Shown: one piece after another, positions 35,110 to 47,724 of the stretch
How positions within the stretch are numbered: position 1 is the first letter of the stretch
Layout of the letters: each line of letters starts with the position of its first letter
Source: Sequoia sempervirens
Lineage: Eukaryota; Streptophyta; Pinopsida; Cupressales; Cupressaceae
Assembly (NCBI GenBank): GCA_007258455.2
Contig: VDFB02000001.1
Coordinates: 17,232,162 to 17,296,161 of the forward strand
Reading direction: 5' to 3'
Length of the DNA: 64,000 bases
Made by a program: the position numbers and the translations under genes
Notes under the pieces: model-generated
Told to the model about the DNA's origin: nothing
Databases searched by the model: none
What the model saw: the letters and a program-made list of their open reading frames with translations, nothing else

Positions 35110-36960
35110 TTTTCTTTACCAAGCTTGACTATTTAGATCTTCAAAAAATATCAAACTCACACTCCAATAACTTTTATTCATAGACAGGTAACATAATCTA
35201 ATAATTCTGATATTTTACACCAAAAAAATTTGGCATGCAACCACCCCTGCAAAAGAGAAGATAGTCTGAAGTTAATGACCCCAAAAAACACTTTACAATG
35301 CTAATTCCAAAAATTATTAAATTCTGATTTTACTATGATTTCCAACCGTTAAGACTCCTAAAATCAGAATATTGAACTTGATCACAAAATTCCTACAACA
35401 ATGGAGGTAGTGAGCTAGTAAGAGCAAGTGACCCATTCCTAAGGAGCAACAAGTCAGAATCATCATTGCTAATGTCAATACTGATTTATCCTTTTAGTTA
35501 AAGATGCAATGTGTCACTTCTTATGACAAGCTTATCCCTAGGGCCCTCAACATTGAGAGAGCCCTAATAAAAAACAACAAAAGCATTGGTAAGAGCATGA
35601 TTAGGGTACAAACCCTAGGCCTCTGTAGAAACATAAACAATAACTATAGCATATTAGTGAGGTTGCAATACTAGAAAGATTGAGACATTGTAGGTAATAA
35701 CAAAATCTTGCAATCTAAAGATTGTAGCCAATGAAAAGCACACTATGTAGCTTAGTGACATTTGTAAATGCAATCTACAGTAAGAGGAATGACAGTCACT
35801 TGAGATGTGACAGTCAAAAATAGGCTAAGTAGTGACAAGATAATAAAGCTCAAACCTTGCATAATAAAGTGGAGATTTTAATAGTGAGTTTCCTTACCCC
35901 CTTGTTGACCTTAAGGGTTTTTCAAATGCTTTTGGTAGTGTTAGACAAGGAAAATGCAATTAGGGAATGACTATCCAAATGAAGTAACAATTGGTAATCA
36001 TAGGTTCAATGTTTCTTCTTAGCCATTAATATTGTATAATGGAGGAAGTGGATTGCATGTTTGAGCAGTGTTTTGGGACACACCAAAGATGGGAGAATAG
36101 TGAATAATACCTTGTGGACTGTGAAGTAGTGTCAATAAGGTTGAAGGATCTTAAGAACTACAATACCATGAAATAATGAGTCCCCTGTAGTAAGTAGGTA
36201 GTCTATAGGGCATAGTTTGATTTTATAGAAGGATGCTCAAGAAAGGAATGTTCAAGTGATAGTGAGTGAGCTATTTCAGATTGTAGCTGAGGGTGCAATA
36301 CCCAGTCTTAAAGGAAGTTAGCAAAGCAGTAAATGTGCAAGAAAATTGAATCATACACAATAAACAATTCACAATGTTATCTTCCATAATTCCTTGAGTT
36401 TGAAGACAAAAATCTCATTGTATCTTTATGATGAAAGTGGTGACCTTAATGGTCAATCACTAGAAACCATGATTTTAAAACATGCTATTGTGCTTATGGA
36501 GGAAATATTTTAAGCAAGGTAGTGAGTGGTGGTTTGGAACAATGAAAGGTATGAAGGACTTGCTTTATATGCATACTATGCAGTCTAGCTTAAGACAACA
36601 TTCTTAAAAGAGATTGAAGGTGGATTATGGAACTCAAGGGTTACCATGAAAAGGATTAAAGCAAAGACTAAGATCTATTTAAAAGCCATGGTCATGAAGA
36701 TATTAAAGATGTCACATGCAAAAACCTAGTGGTTGGAGTAATGAATACATTGCCAAAGAGGATAGTGTGCTGGGGCAGATTTAGGAGATCTCCACATTAT
36801 CTAATTACAGGGAAATACATCATTTATTTATTTTTTTAATTAAAATAAATCATTCTATACCCTATATAGGATACATTGATACTTCAAAAGCCTCTGAAGG
36901 AATTTGAGATTATGCAAATATATGTCAAGTAACATTCATAAGGTTTAGAAAATATTGATC
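35110..36960. other. Spacer without recognisable gene
   Basis: Expected to include the right end of the CACTA element, but no TAGTG terminus could be assigned. No frame above 60 codons or domain was seen. Confidence 0.4.
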
Positions 36961-36964
36961 ACTC

Positions 36965-37340
36965 TCTAGAATAGCCCATTAAACATGGGTTGTGCTTGAA
37001 TGCACTACATAATTGATATAACACAACCACTCTGCATATCAACCAGAGTTATAGGCTCTTTATTGTAGCAAGAGGTAATCACTCTTCGATCATGCTATAA
37101 TTACATCCTAACCTATTAAACTTGAGACAACTTGAATGCATCCAATGATGATTGACACATACATTATACAACCTGAATTAACTACATTATATGAGTGCCT
37201 TTATTTCTATCACAACATAGCCACATTAAACTTGGGTCACACATGAATGCATCTTGTATTTGTTATAGCACAATTGTGCCACATGACCAATAGAGTTATG
37301 GATCACATAATTATAGTCACAAGAATATGTTCCTCGGTTG
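36965..37340. repeat. Degenerate tandem repeat, about 115-135-bp unit, three copies
   Basis: Each unit begins with a variant of cc-attaaacttggg followed about 15 bases later by cttgaatgcat (near 36,976, 37,110 and 37,225). It then has an acaaccactctg- or acaattgtgcc-type segment. Similarity is weak but ordered. Confidence 0.45.
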
Positions 37341-37344
37341 TGAT

Positions 37345-37710
37345 CTTATGGTGATTCCACACGACAAAATCTAGACATGAAATTCTCAAAACCCTTAACC
37401 TCTAAAAATGAAATCTGATGAGATGTTGCTTTAAAATATGATTTTCAAACTTGGAACTACAAATCTGACTTCACAACTGAATTCTGTAAAAAGACAATAA
37501 CTACCCTCAACCTGGCGATACCTTCTTGATTTTTTTTTGATTTTTCCCAAGAAAATCATCCTTAGTTCTCCACAAACTGTCTCAAGTAGAGAAAAACACT
37601 GCCGCAATAAATCAAGCATGAACTCACATTTTTCTTTATGTCGGCCACAATTTGGTTTTTTTTAATTTTTCATGTTTGTCAAAAATTCAATGAAACTGAT
37701 AGCTGACATT
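37345..37710. other. Spacer left of the gypsy LTR
   Basis: No gene seen. A 62-codon minus-strand frame at 37,431-37,619 has no recognisable domain. Confidence 0.35.
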
Positions 37711-37714
37711 TTGA

Positions 37715-38715
37715 TGAACCCAAGGTTTGTTGAAATTTTGACGAATGTCGGGGATAAAATTTCAAAAAATTGGAAATTACACATCAAATTTTACAAGCAC
37801 CTGACGAATATCGAATTTTACATATTTCGTCAAATAGTTTTGTCATATTTTACAGTCAAATGTATTAGTGTATTGAGCTAGAATAAGAAATGCAAAGATG
37901 ATTCATATGATGTAAGATCTCAACCCTAGAAATCTTACAACACATGAAAAATAGGAATGAAATGACATACAAATGATAAATAAACAAAATGCAAACCTTA
38001 ATATGATGATAGAGTGAAAATGGAAGATGGAATCAATATGAAACCAAGTCCTTAGGTGCGATATGGTGGCTAGTTGCACTCCCTCACCCTAGATTTCTTC
38101 ATGATTCACCATAGACATCCATCATCAACCCTTTGCAATGTTGGATCTTGACAAGAGAAGTGAGCTTCAAGACCTGCAAAAACCCTACTTTGCTGCCCTA
38201 AAACTTCAACTTTTGCTAATGAAACTTGTTGTGTAATACTTGACTATAGGAATTTCTCTTGAAAAATGACAAAAAGATGTGATAAATGACCTAAAATGTG
38301 TATTTATAGGCAACATCTTATTTTTCCATTATTTAGACCTAAGAGGCTGACATTCACCAGAAATTTAAGTTAAATTAATCCAATTCCTACTCAAAATTAA
38401 ATTTTCCCTCAAAGGGGACTCATTCGCCACCCTTGGCGAATGGGTCCCACTAGAGGGGACTCATTCTCCCAAGCTGGAGAATGGGTCCCACTACTACTGT
38501 TTGAAGGTGGGTTTTTGAGGTATGAGATAATTAAATGTTGTTTCTCATGTTTTATGTGATTTCTTAGGTAAAATGGGCCTGTAGATCAAAATTAATGGGT
38601 CTAAGGGGCCTATATATGTTGCTTTGAAGGGTAAATGATGTGAATGGACTCAAAATTAGGTCCAATTATGCATGAAATTGTCTCTTTTCTCAAGAGGGTC
38701 TAATTTCCTACAGCA
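37715..38715 (-). repeat. 3' LTR of the minus-strand gypsy element
   Basis: On the minus strand it begins TGCTGTAGGAAATT, matching the start TGTTGTAGAAAATT of the plus-strand element's LTR at 49,543. It carries two copies of the GTGGGACCCATTC hairpin motif and a TATA box. The far end at GGGTTCA (37,715) is chosen by similarity to the end GGTTCA of the other LTR, and is less certain. Confidence 0.55.
38301..38308 (-). promoter_or_regulatory. TATA box in the minus-strand LTR
   Basis: TATAAATA on the minus strand, about 100 bp after the hairpin motifs, is a suitable LTR core promoter. Confidence 0.5.
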
Positions 38716-38752
38716 TAGTTAGGAAAGGTACCATTTTTTAAATAATTAAATA

Positions 38753-39136
38753 TTAGTGTGTACCATTCATTAAAGCTTTCCATGACCTAGTTGATAATAC
38801 TTCTTTGACTTTAGGTTCTATCAATGGTTTCATAACTTTATGCACAGTGAATGTGAAATATTTTAAAGGATCTTGAGGGGATATTAGAGAAGCCACACTT
38901 TCCATTGCATCTGCATGCTGATTATTTTTCTGTGGGATATTATCAATCATGTATGAATCAAACTGTTCTAACAAAGTCATTGTGAAATCCTTGTACTTTG
39001 ATAATTTATCATTTTTTTCTTGATATGTTCCATTTATTTTCTTAATGACTAATTGTGAATCACCAAATATTTTAATATTTGAAGCTCCCAGAGTCAAAGC
39101 AACACACAATCCCATAATTAATGCTTCATACTCCAT
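38753..39136 (-). pseudogene. gypsy RNase H domain
   Basis: The frame starts MEYEALIMGLCVALTLGA, followed by IKIFGDSQLVI and the helix-rich end NNQHADAMESVASL. These are the conserved Glu, the Asp of xGDSQL and the late (A)DA of retrotransposon RNase H, of the archaeal type common in the Tat/Ogre branch. The domain is intact over 127 codons. It degrades the RNA strand of the RT hybrid. Confidence 0.8.
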
Positions 39137-40947
39137 TGTGTTATTTGTGCATATGAAGTTTAAGCGATAAGATAAGGGAATAGGCCTACTTTTGGGAACA
39201 ACTATTATAACCTAGGCACCAGAGCCTATTCTTCACTTAGAGCCATCAAAGTATAATTCCCATGTTTCTTCATCTTTCTAAATAATCAACACATTGTCAT
39301 CAGGAAATTTTTCTGTATTCGATAATGCTAAGGGAAAAGGCTTGTACGCTAAGTGGTTGGTTAAGGCTTGTTCTTTAATTTCTTTCTATGAAACAAACTT
39401 AAGGTAAAACTAAGTTAACAACATAACCCACATAGCTAAGTGTCCAGATAAATCTATTTTCATAAAAAAATATTTCAGAGGATCAGATTTCATCATCACA
39501 TGTATTTCAGAATTCAATAAGTATTGTCTCAATTTACTAGTAATGAATACAAGGGAAAAAAAATGTTTCTCTATCGTTGTGTATCATGTCTCATAATCAA
39601 TCAAAGTTTGACTATGTACAAACAAAATGTTATTTACCATTTTTTCCTTGTTGGGCCAACAATGTTGCAAGAGCATGGGCTAATGTTGATGTGTAAAGGA
39701 TAAATGGTTTATCTTGCATTGTAGGTTATAAAATAGGTGGAGTGGAAAGATAATATTTTAAGCTCTTAGAAGCCTATTTACAATCCTCATTCCATTAAAC
39801 TTAATCTCTTTCTTAAGGAGATGTGTAAATGGTAACGTTCAATCTACTAGGGATGCTACAAAATGACAGATAGCCTGACTTATTCCTTGTAAATTATGTA
39901 GTTAAGAAATGTTTCTAGGAAGTGGCATGTTAAATATAGCATCAATTTTATTTGTGTCCACTTCTATGCCTCTGTGAGATATGATAAAACCTAAAAAAAT
40001 TCCACTATCCACTCCAAAGACAAATTTTTTTGACTCAATCTCATGTATTTTCGCATTTGTTCAAAGATCTTTCAAAGGATATTCACATTGTCTTATTGAG
40101 TTAAATATTTGGCTAAATTGTCGTCAACATAATATTCCAAAATCTTATGTATGTAATCATTAAATATCAATGTCATAGATCTTTGATATGTTGTGCTTGC
40201 ATTCTTTAATCCAAAGGGAATCATTACCCAACAAAATGTTCCCCAAGCTATTGTGAATGTTCTTTTGTATTGATCTTGAGGTTTCATAAATATTTTATTA
40301 TATCTAGAAAATTTGTCCATTCACAACAAAAAAGCATGTCCCACAACTGAGTTTACTATCATGTCAATATTATGAAGGGGAAATTCATCCTTTAAAGATG
40401 CTTTATTCAAGTCAGGAAAGTCCATACACATACTAATATGGTTATATGGTTTTGTGACTATGACAATGTTTGAGATCCAAGGAGAATAATCTATAGGTCA
40501 TATAAAACTAGCTTCAAGAAGCTTCTCAATCTCAGCCTTAGCCAATAAGGCTATCTTAGGGTTCATCTTTCAAATCTTTTGTCTAATGGGTTTAAAATTT
40601 TTGATGAGGACTATGTTATGTGTTACTATATTAGCATCGATTCCCACCATATCCAAATAAGTCCAAAAAAAAAGTTCAAGAAAGTCATGAAGAAAAGTAG
40701 CATGATCTTCTTGTTCATATTCATCAAGGCACTTTCCTATCTTAATCACTTTATCTTCACTATTATTTTCCATCGCTATGTCAATGGTATCTCCTAAAGG
40801 AAGTGCATTTTGTTTCACCAATTCAGGGTTGTATTCTTCAATCTCATTACTTTCATTTTCTTCATCTCCTTGTTTAGTACTAATCATAGCACACATAACC
40901 CGCTCCTTTTTAGTAGGAGAAAATGACTTATCATAAAATCCTAACAT
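39137..40947 (-). pseudogene. gypsy reverse transcriptase region
   Basis: The frame 40,947-40,570 holds the N-terminal RT lead-in (LDMVGIDANIVTHNIVL, KPIRQKI). The frame 40,320-40,093 holds MDKFSRYNKIFM, YKRTFTIAWGTFCWVMIPFG and the catalytic YVDD, where the usual following residue is changed. Between and after these the frame is interrupted by stops. RT copies the element RNA into DNA. Confidence 0.8.
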
Positions 40948-41045
40948 TTCTTTCTAAGCTTCATCATCTTCAAAGAACTCTAATGATGCTTCACAAGTTG
41001 TATCAATCAATTCGAATACTTGAAGGTAAGAGTTTCTTTTAGATT

Positions 41046-41774
41046 TCACATAATGGTGTTGATGTTTAATGAAGGCCTTTTCATCACTTGCATTATCTTA
41101 GGACAATATCCCAAAACACATTTTTCTTCTTGTGTATTAGGCTCTATAGGAACACATGCCTTGTTCTTTCTTTCCACATCCTTTCCACTATAACTAAGTT
41201 GCTTCATAAGCTCATAACCTCTCCCATAAATTATTTCCATTTCTTTTAGGTTTGGTGGTTATTGATAATCTATCTCATAATGTTTTTTTTATAGCTTGTT
41301 TCATCTTCAAAGGTAGGTGAGATAGATACTTGTAATTTTTCTTTCAAATTTTGTGTTGAAATTACCGTTGGTTTCTTTTTTTTCATCTTCTTTCCTTGTA
41401 ATCATGTATTGCCCCATAAATGAAGGTTTGAATTCTAAGGAACCCCAATCATCCTCAAATAACTTCATCACCTTTTCCATCTCATTTTCCTTTTCTTTCA
41501 ATGATTTTATGTTTGAGGTTGGAATTAGTGTTTTTAGAAGACTTGTATTTCCCTTTTCAACTTGTAAGATTCTTTCAAGCTCATGGTTTATTTCAACTTG
41601 GTGTACTTTATTGTTATAGAAATACTTCATGATATGATGAAGAGTCAAAGGCACCACATGTATCTCATGAATCCAAGGTCTTCCTAAGAAATGGCTATAT
41701 GAAAGATCATGAGGCATGACATGAATAGGAGTTTGTAAGGTAGCCCTTTCATCCATAATGGGAAAAGTAATCAC
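41046..41774 (-). pseudogene. gypsy protease / linker region
   Basis: The frame 41,774-41,307 contains FPIMDERATLQTPIHV and SYSHFLGRPWIHE. The LGRPWIH motif marks the end of the retropepsin fold in Tat-type gypsy elements. A Glu/Lys-rich linker to the RT follows and the second frame ends near 41,046. The catalytic Asp region upstream (about 41,800-41,890) is present only in broken form. Confidence 0.65.
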
Positions 41775-41889
41775 ACCAAGTGGTTGCTTTCCTACATTAT
41801 CAAATCCTCAAATTGATAATGATTCAGGTTGAATTCTTGATTTATCCATGTCAAGTCTATCCAAAAGGTTCCACACATTAAGTTCAAAT

Positions 41890-42592
41890 CCATTGTCAAA
41901 AAGAGTTAATTTTTTTTCTAGTCCTCTTATACGCATCCATTATCATGAAGGAATCATTTCTCTTTCTCATTTCCAAAGGAGGCAACTCATATTGATGAAA
42001 ATTAGTGTCTATGATAACTGCATTGATTCCTTGAATTAGAGTTGCTACATCACTTGCATTTGTATTAGAGGGAAGCAAAGAAAAACTTGTTGCAGGGTTG
42101 TTTGAAGCATAGTGTAATAAATAGGTGAATTTTGATTAGATCCCATAGGGATATCTTTGTTGCAGTATTCTTAAGGTGTTCAACACAATCATACTCATTT
42201 CCACTCTTTGAAGGAAAGTGAGGGGCACTGGGAAAAATAGAGTTAGCCAAAGGTAAGGATGTTGAAGTTGTTTGTCTTGGTTGTGGATTTTTTTGAGTGT
42301 TGTATGTATGAGCAATGAAATTATAACTTGATTGTTGTGAGACATTATTCTGAAGTGGTTCAAGGGTAAAAATGGGTCAATTTTGAGTTTGAGGTTTGTG
42401 TGAAGGTTGGTATAGGACAAATTGAGGTTGAATCACATTAACTTTTCTTGGTTTTGGTTTGTTGTAACAAGCCTTAGTGGATGAGATTTGTGAGATGAAA
42501 TCCTCAAGGGCTTCATCTAACATGTCAAATTCATCACTACTAAAGGGCTTGAGGGTTAGGTTAACTTGAAAAAAGTGATTTGACATACTCAA
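41890..42592 (-). pseudogene. gypsy gag/protease remnant
   Basis: Two overlapping minus-strand frames (42,592-42,377 and 42,078-41,896) contain DEFDMLDEALEDFISQ and MRKRNDSFMIMDAYK. The first looks like a gag piece; no gag matrix/capsid domain comparable to 45.2-45.8 kb is seen, so most of gag is missing. Confidence 0.4.
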
Positions 42593-42599
42593 ATGACTA

Positions 42600-43308
42600 T
42601 GCTTTCTCCAAGTGGTTCATTGGTTTTTAGGAATTTTGGTTTTGTTTTCTAGTGAGTTACAAATGTAATCTAAGTTTATCTAACTATGAACTAATGTTGG
42701 AAATGAAAGGAACAATAGTATAATTCTACCCACAATTTCAATGAATCTAAATTAAGCTAGATATAACAAAATGTATGAAATGGAAACTCAAGAAACTGAA
42801 ACCAAATACTAGAATAATAGCAAATAGAAACACATAAATAAAGAATTCAACATTGTAAAATGTAGTTTAATATCCTATATGGGACTAAATTTCCTAGACG
42901 ATTGTATGAGTCCTAATCAAAAAATTTCAAAGGTTTGAACGTTGAATAATAGTCACCAAAGAATACGCATATATTAGGAAAAATATCATGTATTGAGACT
43001 AAATCACCCATAGGGGTGTATGAGTCCTAGTATAGGGTTTTCTCACAAATGTCAAGAAAATTCAAGTGAATGCTATGATTTCTAAGTTGGATGATGTCTA
43101 GGCTAAATGAAAATGCAGATTTTAGATGAAATTTAGTGATGCAAGACACAAAAATGCAACCTATACACACTTTCACTAATCCAATGTTTAGAAACCCTAG
43201 ATGCAAAAGAACTAATGGAAACCCTAATGAAAAGTTAACGCAAGATAGATCTAGGACTATAATCCACTCCAAATATGAAAAGAGTTGTTCACATTGGGTT
43301 CACCAAAA
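42600..43308 (-). other. Leader of the minus-strand gypsy element
   Basis: No protein recognised. On the minus strand the sequence after the primer site reads gtgaacaactcttttcat. Several tcctag phrases recur. Confidence 0.4.
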
Positions 43309-43338
43309 TGAAATGATGGAAATAGGCCACCCTATCCT

Positions 43339-43889
43339 GATTTGGTGTTGTAGAGTTGTGTCCTAATTTTTTAGAAATTTGGGAGAGGACTGATTTTCCA
43401 CTTGTGGTGAATGAGTCTCACCTTAGGACTGAAAACCTAAATTTTGTCAGATTCCAAATCCTGACAGACAAACTTGTTCTCGATGATTTTTCACCAGGAG
43501 GATGACTAATTCGCCACCCTCAACGAATGAGTCCCACTATGAAAAATCAATGATTTCAGTCAACATTCCCAACATTCTAGATTCATCATACTTCACCCAG
43601 GTGCACTCAGATTCGTCCCTTTTCTTTCTATTCTACATATTTTGTTCATTTAGTTCATTGTTGCATTACATAATGTGTTTTCAAACATAGCTTAAATCTC
43701 ACTTTTTCATTCATTTTCATTCATTTAGATCAGTTAATTGCATTTAGTTAACTTCATTTAGGTTTGAAAACATCACAAATTGCATAATTTGAATGAACCA
43801 TTAGCTTTATTACTCCTATCTCTCTCCTTTTAGGTGAAAAACCCTAGAAGAGTAAGAGTTGTTCATAGGAGCCAAAAATCAAGGGTTCA
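43339..43889 (+). repeat. Truncated 5' LTR of the plus-strand gypsy element
   Basis: Matches 50,597-51,146 from gtgttgtagagttgtgtcc to ggttca. The first 1.05 kb, present in the 3' LTR, is missing and is replaced by the minus-strand element. Confidence 0.8.
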
Positions 43890-43892
43890 TTT

Positions 43893-43902
43893 TGGTGAAC
43901 CC
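43893..43902 (+). promoter_or_regulatory. Primer binding site of the plus-strand gypsy element
   Basis: TGGTGAACCC begins 3 bases after the LTR end CA. The identical sequence occurs on the minus strand at 43,305-43,296. The tRNA it pairs with was not identified. Confidence 0.55.
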
Positions 43903-43904
43903 AA

Positions 43905-44400
43905 TTTTTGAGAACTTTGCATTTTTATTTCATTTACATTTTACATCCTAGTTTACTTTTTCACTAACTTTCAATTAGTATATTGTTTTGTTTTTGCATT
44001 CTAGGACCTTTTATCTTGCATTAGTCAAAACTTCATTTAGGTTTCATTTTTGCATTGCATCTCATTGAAAAAACTAAAAATCTGCATCCTGCATCTTTGA
44101 TTGCATTTTGTAGAACATTAAAATCATCTTAAAATTTCTAAAAAACACAAAAAAATCATACTAGGACTCAATTGCCACACAGGGCGAATTAGTCCCTCTA
44201 CACTTGTTAAACAACATTTTTAGCATTTTTCTGGCATTTGTCTACATTTCTATTTTTTATAGTCAGATTAAGTAGTTACACTTAGTAGCATTTTTGTTAT
44301 TTGCATTTCAAACTCTTAGATTAGTTTAAATTTTTATTCACCCCTCCTTTGTGGTACTTGTATGAGTGTTTGGTGCCCCGTTGATAACACTTTATTGAGA
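43905..44400 (+). other. Leader of the plus-strand gypsy element
   Basis: Non-coding, AT-rich, with one hairpin motif copy at 44,161-44,198. Confidence 0.5.
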
Positions 44401-44409
44401 ATAAGTTCT

Positions 44410-45776
44410 AGATTCATGGCCTCCCACGATAGCACCTTCATTGTGGACCTTGGGATCTCATGAGCTCCTACTCCTAGTATAGACAATGGTGCATTAGGCC
44501 TTGACAATACTACTTATATGCATTCACCTTTCCATCCAATGAGTATTGACACCCAAAACAACTCCCTCCTGCAAGAAAAGGTCATAATATTCATGAGGAT
44601 TTTGCACATTTACAACAAGATTTGTCACTAGAAAACATATCCTCCACTGCCATACCAACCAATGAAAATCTTCATCGTTTGATTGAAAGTGATGATGGCT
44701 TGCAAGTGATAAAGATAATTTTTGAGATTTACAATAAACATGCCTCTTCTAATACTCAATCCTCAAACATTCTTGTAAGCCAAGGAGGACCTCAAGTTCC
44801 CCCCCCCCTTCAACCATAGCTTTCATACCAACTTATACCAATCTGTATGTCCACACAACTATGCATCAGGCTAATTATGTGGTTACCTCTTTCCTAATTT
44901 CCACTAGTATTCCTACTTCTCTTCTCGCATAACAAGTTCCCTCCACCACCTTCACACCTCATAGTATTCTTTCAACTCATCTAACATCACTTACACTCCA
45001 TCACCATTTTATCTTCCACCTCGACCCACCTACCCTAATCATCTTCATACACAACTCCTTACCACCATTTCATCCATGCAACATCAACTTTCCACCAAAT
45101 GTTAGCCAAGGTCAATCCACTCCACCTACATATCGTGTCCATAGTAGCCCTTTATCATCAAAAATATTATGTACCCTAATGCCACAAGGGATAGAAATGC
45201 CTCAGTTTGAGAAATATGGAGGAAAAGAAGACCCTGTCAACCATCTTAATGCCTATACAACTTTTTGTAGTGACTTTATCCTTGATGATAAATTGTTAGC
45301 CAAACTATTTCCAAGGACCTTGAAAGATACTTCCTTAGAATGGTTTTCCAACTTGCCTAATCATTCCATCAATTAATTCAATGAATTGATGGATTCTTTC
45401 ATTAGTCACTTTCAAGTTCACATGACACCTAAAAATACAATGGCTGACCTCATGCGATGTAGAAAAAACATAGATGAAAAAGTAACGAATTTTATCTCAC
45501 CATACCAATCTGTGTATTCTCAAATTGACGTCAAGATTCATGATGCACATCTGCAAAATATGTTTATTGAAAACTTGCACACACACCTTCAGGTTAAATT
45601 AACAATGATGAAATTCCCTTTGTTTATCCATTCATGCACAACCTTGTGTGAATACCATAACTGGGTTTCAAGTAGTGATTCAAAATGCACTTCTAACCAA
45701 GCTGATAAACCCAAGCATAACAATCAAAACCAAAATAACACACAAAACTTCTGCAAACCAAATAGAGGCATTTTAT
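44410..45776 (+). pseudogene. gypsy gag with retrotransposon gag domain
   Basis: The frame 45,179-45,778 (one stop at about 45,376) contains FEKYGGKEDPVNHLNAY, LFPRTLKDTSLEWFSNLP and FISHFQVHM, the core of the plant retrotransposon gag (capsid) domain. It continues through the MFIENL segment and an Asn/Gln-rich tail. The upstream frame 44,622-44,819 is a Ser/Pro-rich N-terminal region. A stop-rich stretch separates the two. The protein would form the particle shell. Confidence 0.8.
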
Positions 45777-45779
45777 AGT

Positions 45780-47722
45780 TTAATCTACCTCCTCAACCTC
45801 AATTGTAGCCAACCCAACCTACTCCAAATCAAGTGGCAGTTGTTAACGTAGCGGTTCCTTATACCTATGGGGACCTGAAGATATAGTTTACTCCCCTACC
45901 TGATACCCTTCATAACATGATGAACCAATAGATTCAATAACACATGCTCACTTTTCCACCTGTTAGACCACTTGATCCAAACTAGCCATTACCACCCACC
46001 TTCAAACCTAATGCTTATTGTTATTTTCATCGCTAGAATGGACATGACACTGAACATTACAAGCGTCTAAACCATTTAGTTCAAGACCTCATTGATTCAT
46101 GCCATCTATCGATTATGGGTGTTAATGATCAAGGCAATAAGTCTGTTGCACCCCCTAACCAGAATTTGAAAATTTTCACTAATCCCATGCCTAGAAATAC
46201 TACCTCATTTGTCAAGGCTAGTGAACCCTCAACCACTACTGTAATGACTGTTGATACAAATAATGAACAACATGATACACGTACCCTTATTACTACAGAA
46301 AGTCCTATGGATGAGCTAGTGGCTACGATAGATGTTATCCCTTGTAAGGACCAAACCACTAAGTCTCTTGATATCACTTTTTCTCTTAAATACATACTAC
46401 AAAAGCTTCCTGATGGTCCTCTCTACATAGCTGACAAAATCTATGATAAGTTCACTACTCATATATTAATAGATCCTGCTTGTGGTGAGAATGTGATCAT
46501 AGAGGAGTTTCTAGTATTACATGAGCTATATCAAGATGAATATAATAAACCATCTACATGGATTAAGACACATACTGGTTTTCCATGCTCTATGATCGGA
46601 TTGATCGTGCTACCCTTATAGATAGGACCTAAAACTTTGGAGGTAACAATTTCAATTATTCCACAAGCTGAACAATTTTGTTTGTGGCTAGGCCACCCTT
46701 GGCTTCACTCAATGAAATAGGTCTCATCAATTGTTCACAAGTGTTTGAAGTTTCCACATGACAATGAGATATCACCATACACCATACTGGTTTTAATCCC
46801 TTATCATCTAATGGTAATTTTTCATTCAAAGCCTTTTGGACTACACCTATGGAACACATTACCCCTTGAAAAGACTTCTTTTTCATTGCTTATCAAAAGT
46901 TTAAAGCCAAAAAGATAGCTGAATTGTATCTTCCTAACTCATCCCCGTCCACTTCAACACCTCCTATCATAGATGAAACCATGCTTCAACTTGAATCCAA
47001 CATTGAGTAAACCATACAACCTCCTGAACAACCACCCATAGATACTTCCCTACCATCATTTAAACAACCAAGGGAAAATGAAACCACTCTTGTCATGCCT
47101 CCTCACCTTAAACAATTGTATAAAGCCAAAGAGAAAGTGGTTGATCCATCCCATTCGGTTTCTTCTATTATTCCCTCTTCGGAAGCAGAAGAACCTATGA
47201 TGACTCAATCCGCTCTTACACCTCAACAACTCCAAGATAGAATTAAACAAAACTGTGGTGCTAGGGAATGAAGGCGTCATCATCATATCCTTGCTCATCA
47301 GTCTCTCATAGAAGAAGATAAGGAAAATCAACCTTTACCTTTGATAGAAGTAATAGATGACCACCCTCCTTCTCCGATTTGCCACATGACAGTCCAATGG
47401 AATGTTCACAACAAAACAAACCAATCCAACAACCTCAACTTTTGGTACATCCATCATTAGAAATCACCCTTCGTCCTCCTATTGTCATTAATCTTGATGA
47501 TGATGATGACAATGCAATGATAGCACAAATAGATGAAGAAGTACACAATAATTTAAACTCTTTATTTTTATCCACAATGAGCTTAAATGATACAACCTCT
47601 CCACCAAGAGAAGAACCTGGTATGAATCCTGGTTTGACGCTTCTAATTCTTCCTGTAGATAGTCAACCACCCTTGAATTATAATGAACATGATTGGGAGG
47701 TGGATGACTTGTTAGATGGTTG
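45780..47722 (+). pseudogene. gypsy gag/protease C-terminal part
   Basis: The frame 46,115-46,621 begins after a HDTEHYK segment and carries DKFTTHILIDPACGENVI. That is the position of the retropepsin ILIDSG motif, with the triad altered. Downstream, LWLGHPWLH near 46,690 corresponds to the LGRPWLH motif. Then come stop-rich Pro/His-rich DNA and a final frame 47,379-47,723 with a DDDDDN acidic run and an end in DWEVDDLLDG. No RT follows. Confidence 0.6.
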
Positions 47723-47724
47723 AC

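Larger units (their letters stand above)
38716..43338 (-). mobile_element. Ty3-gypsy retrotransposon body, integrase lacking
   Basis: Order on the minus strand: leader with TGGTGAACCC (43,305-43,296), short gag remnant (42,592-42,100), protease region, RT, RNase H, then directly the 3' LTR. The integrase expected between RNase H and LTR is absent, and only about 30 bp of the element's own 5' LTR remain before the head-to-head junction at about 43,338. The element is therefore truncated at both ends of its coding region. Confidence 0.8.

Noticed and set aside
29580..38760. CACTA termini (CACTA...TAGTG) around the transposase
   Set aside because: Several cacta and tagtg strings exist in this AT-rich DNA but none forms a matching inverted pair with a 3-bp duplication that I could confirm.
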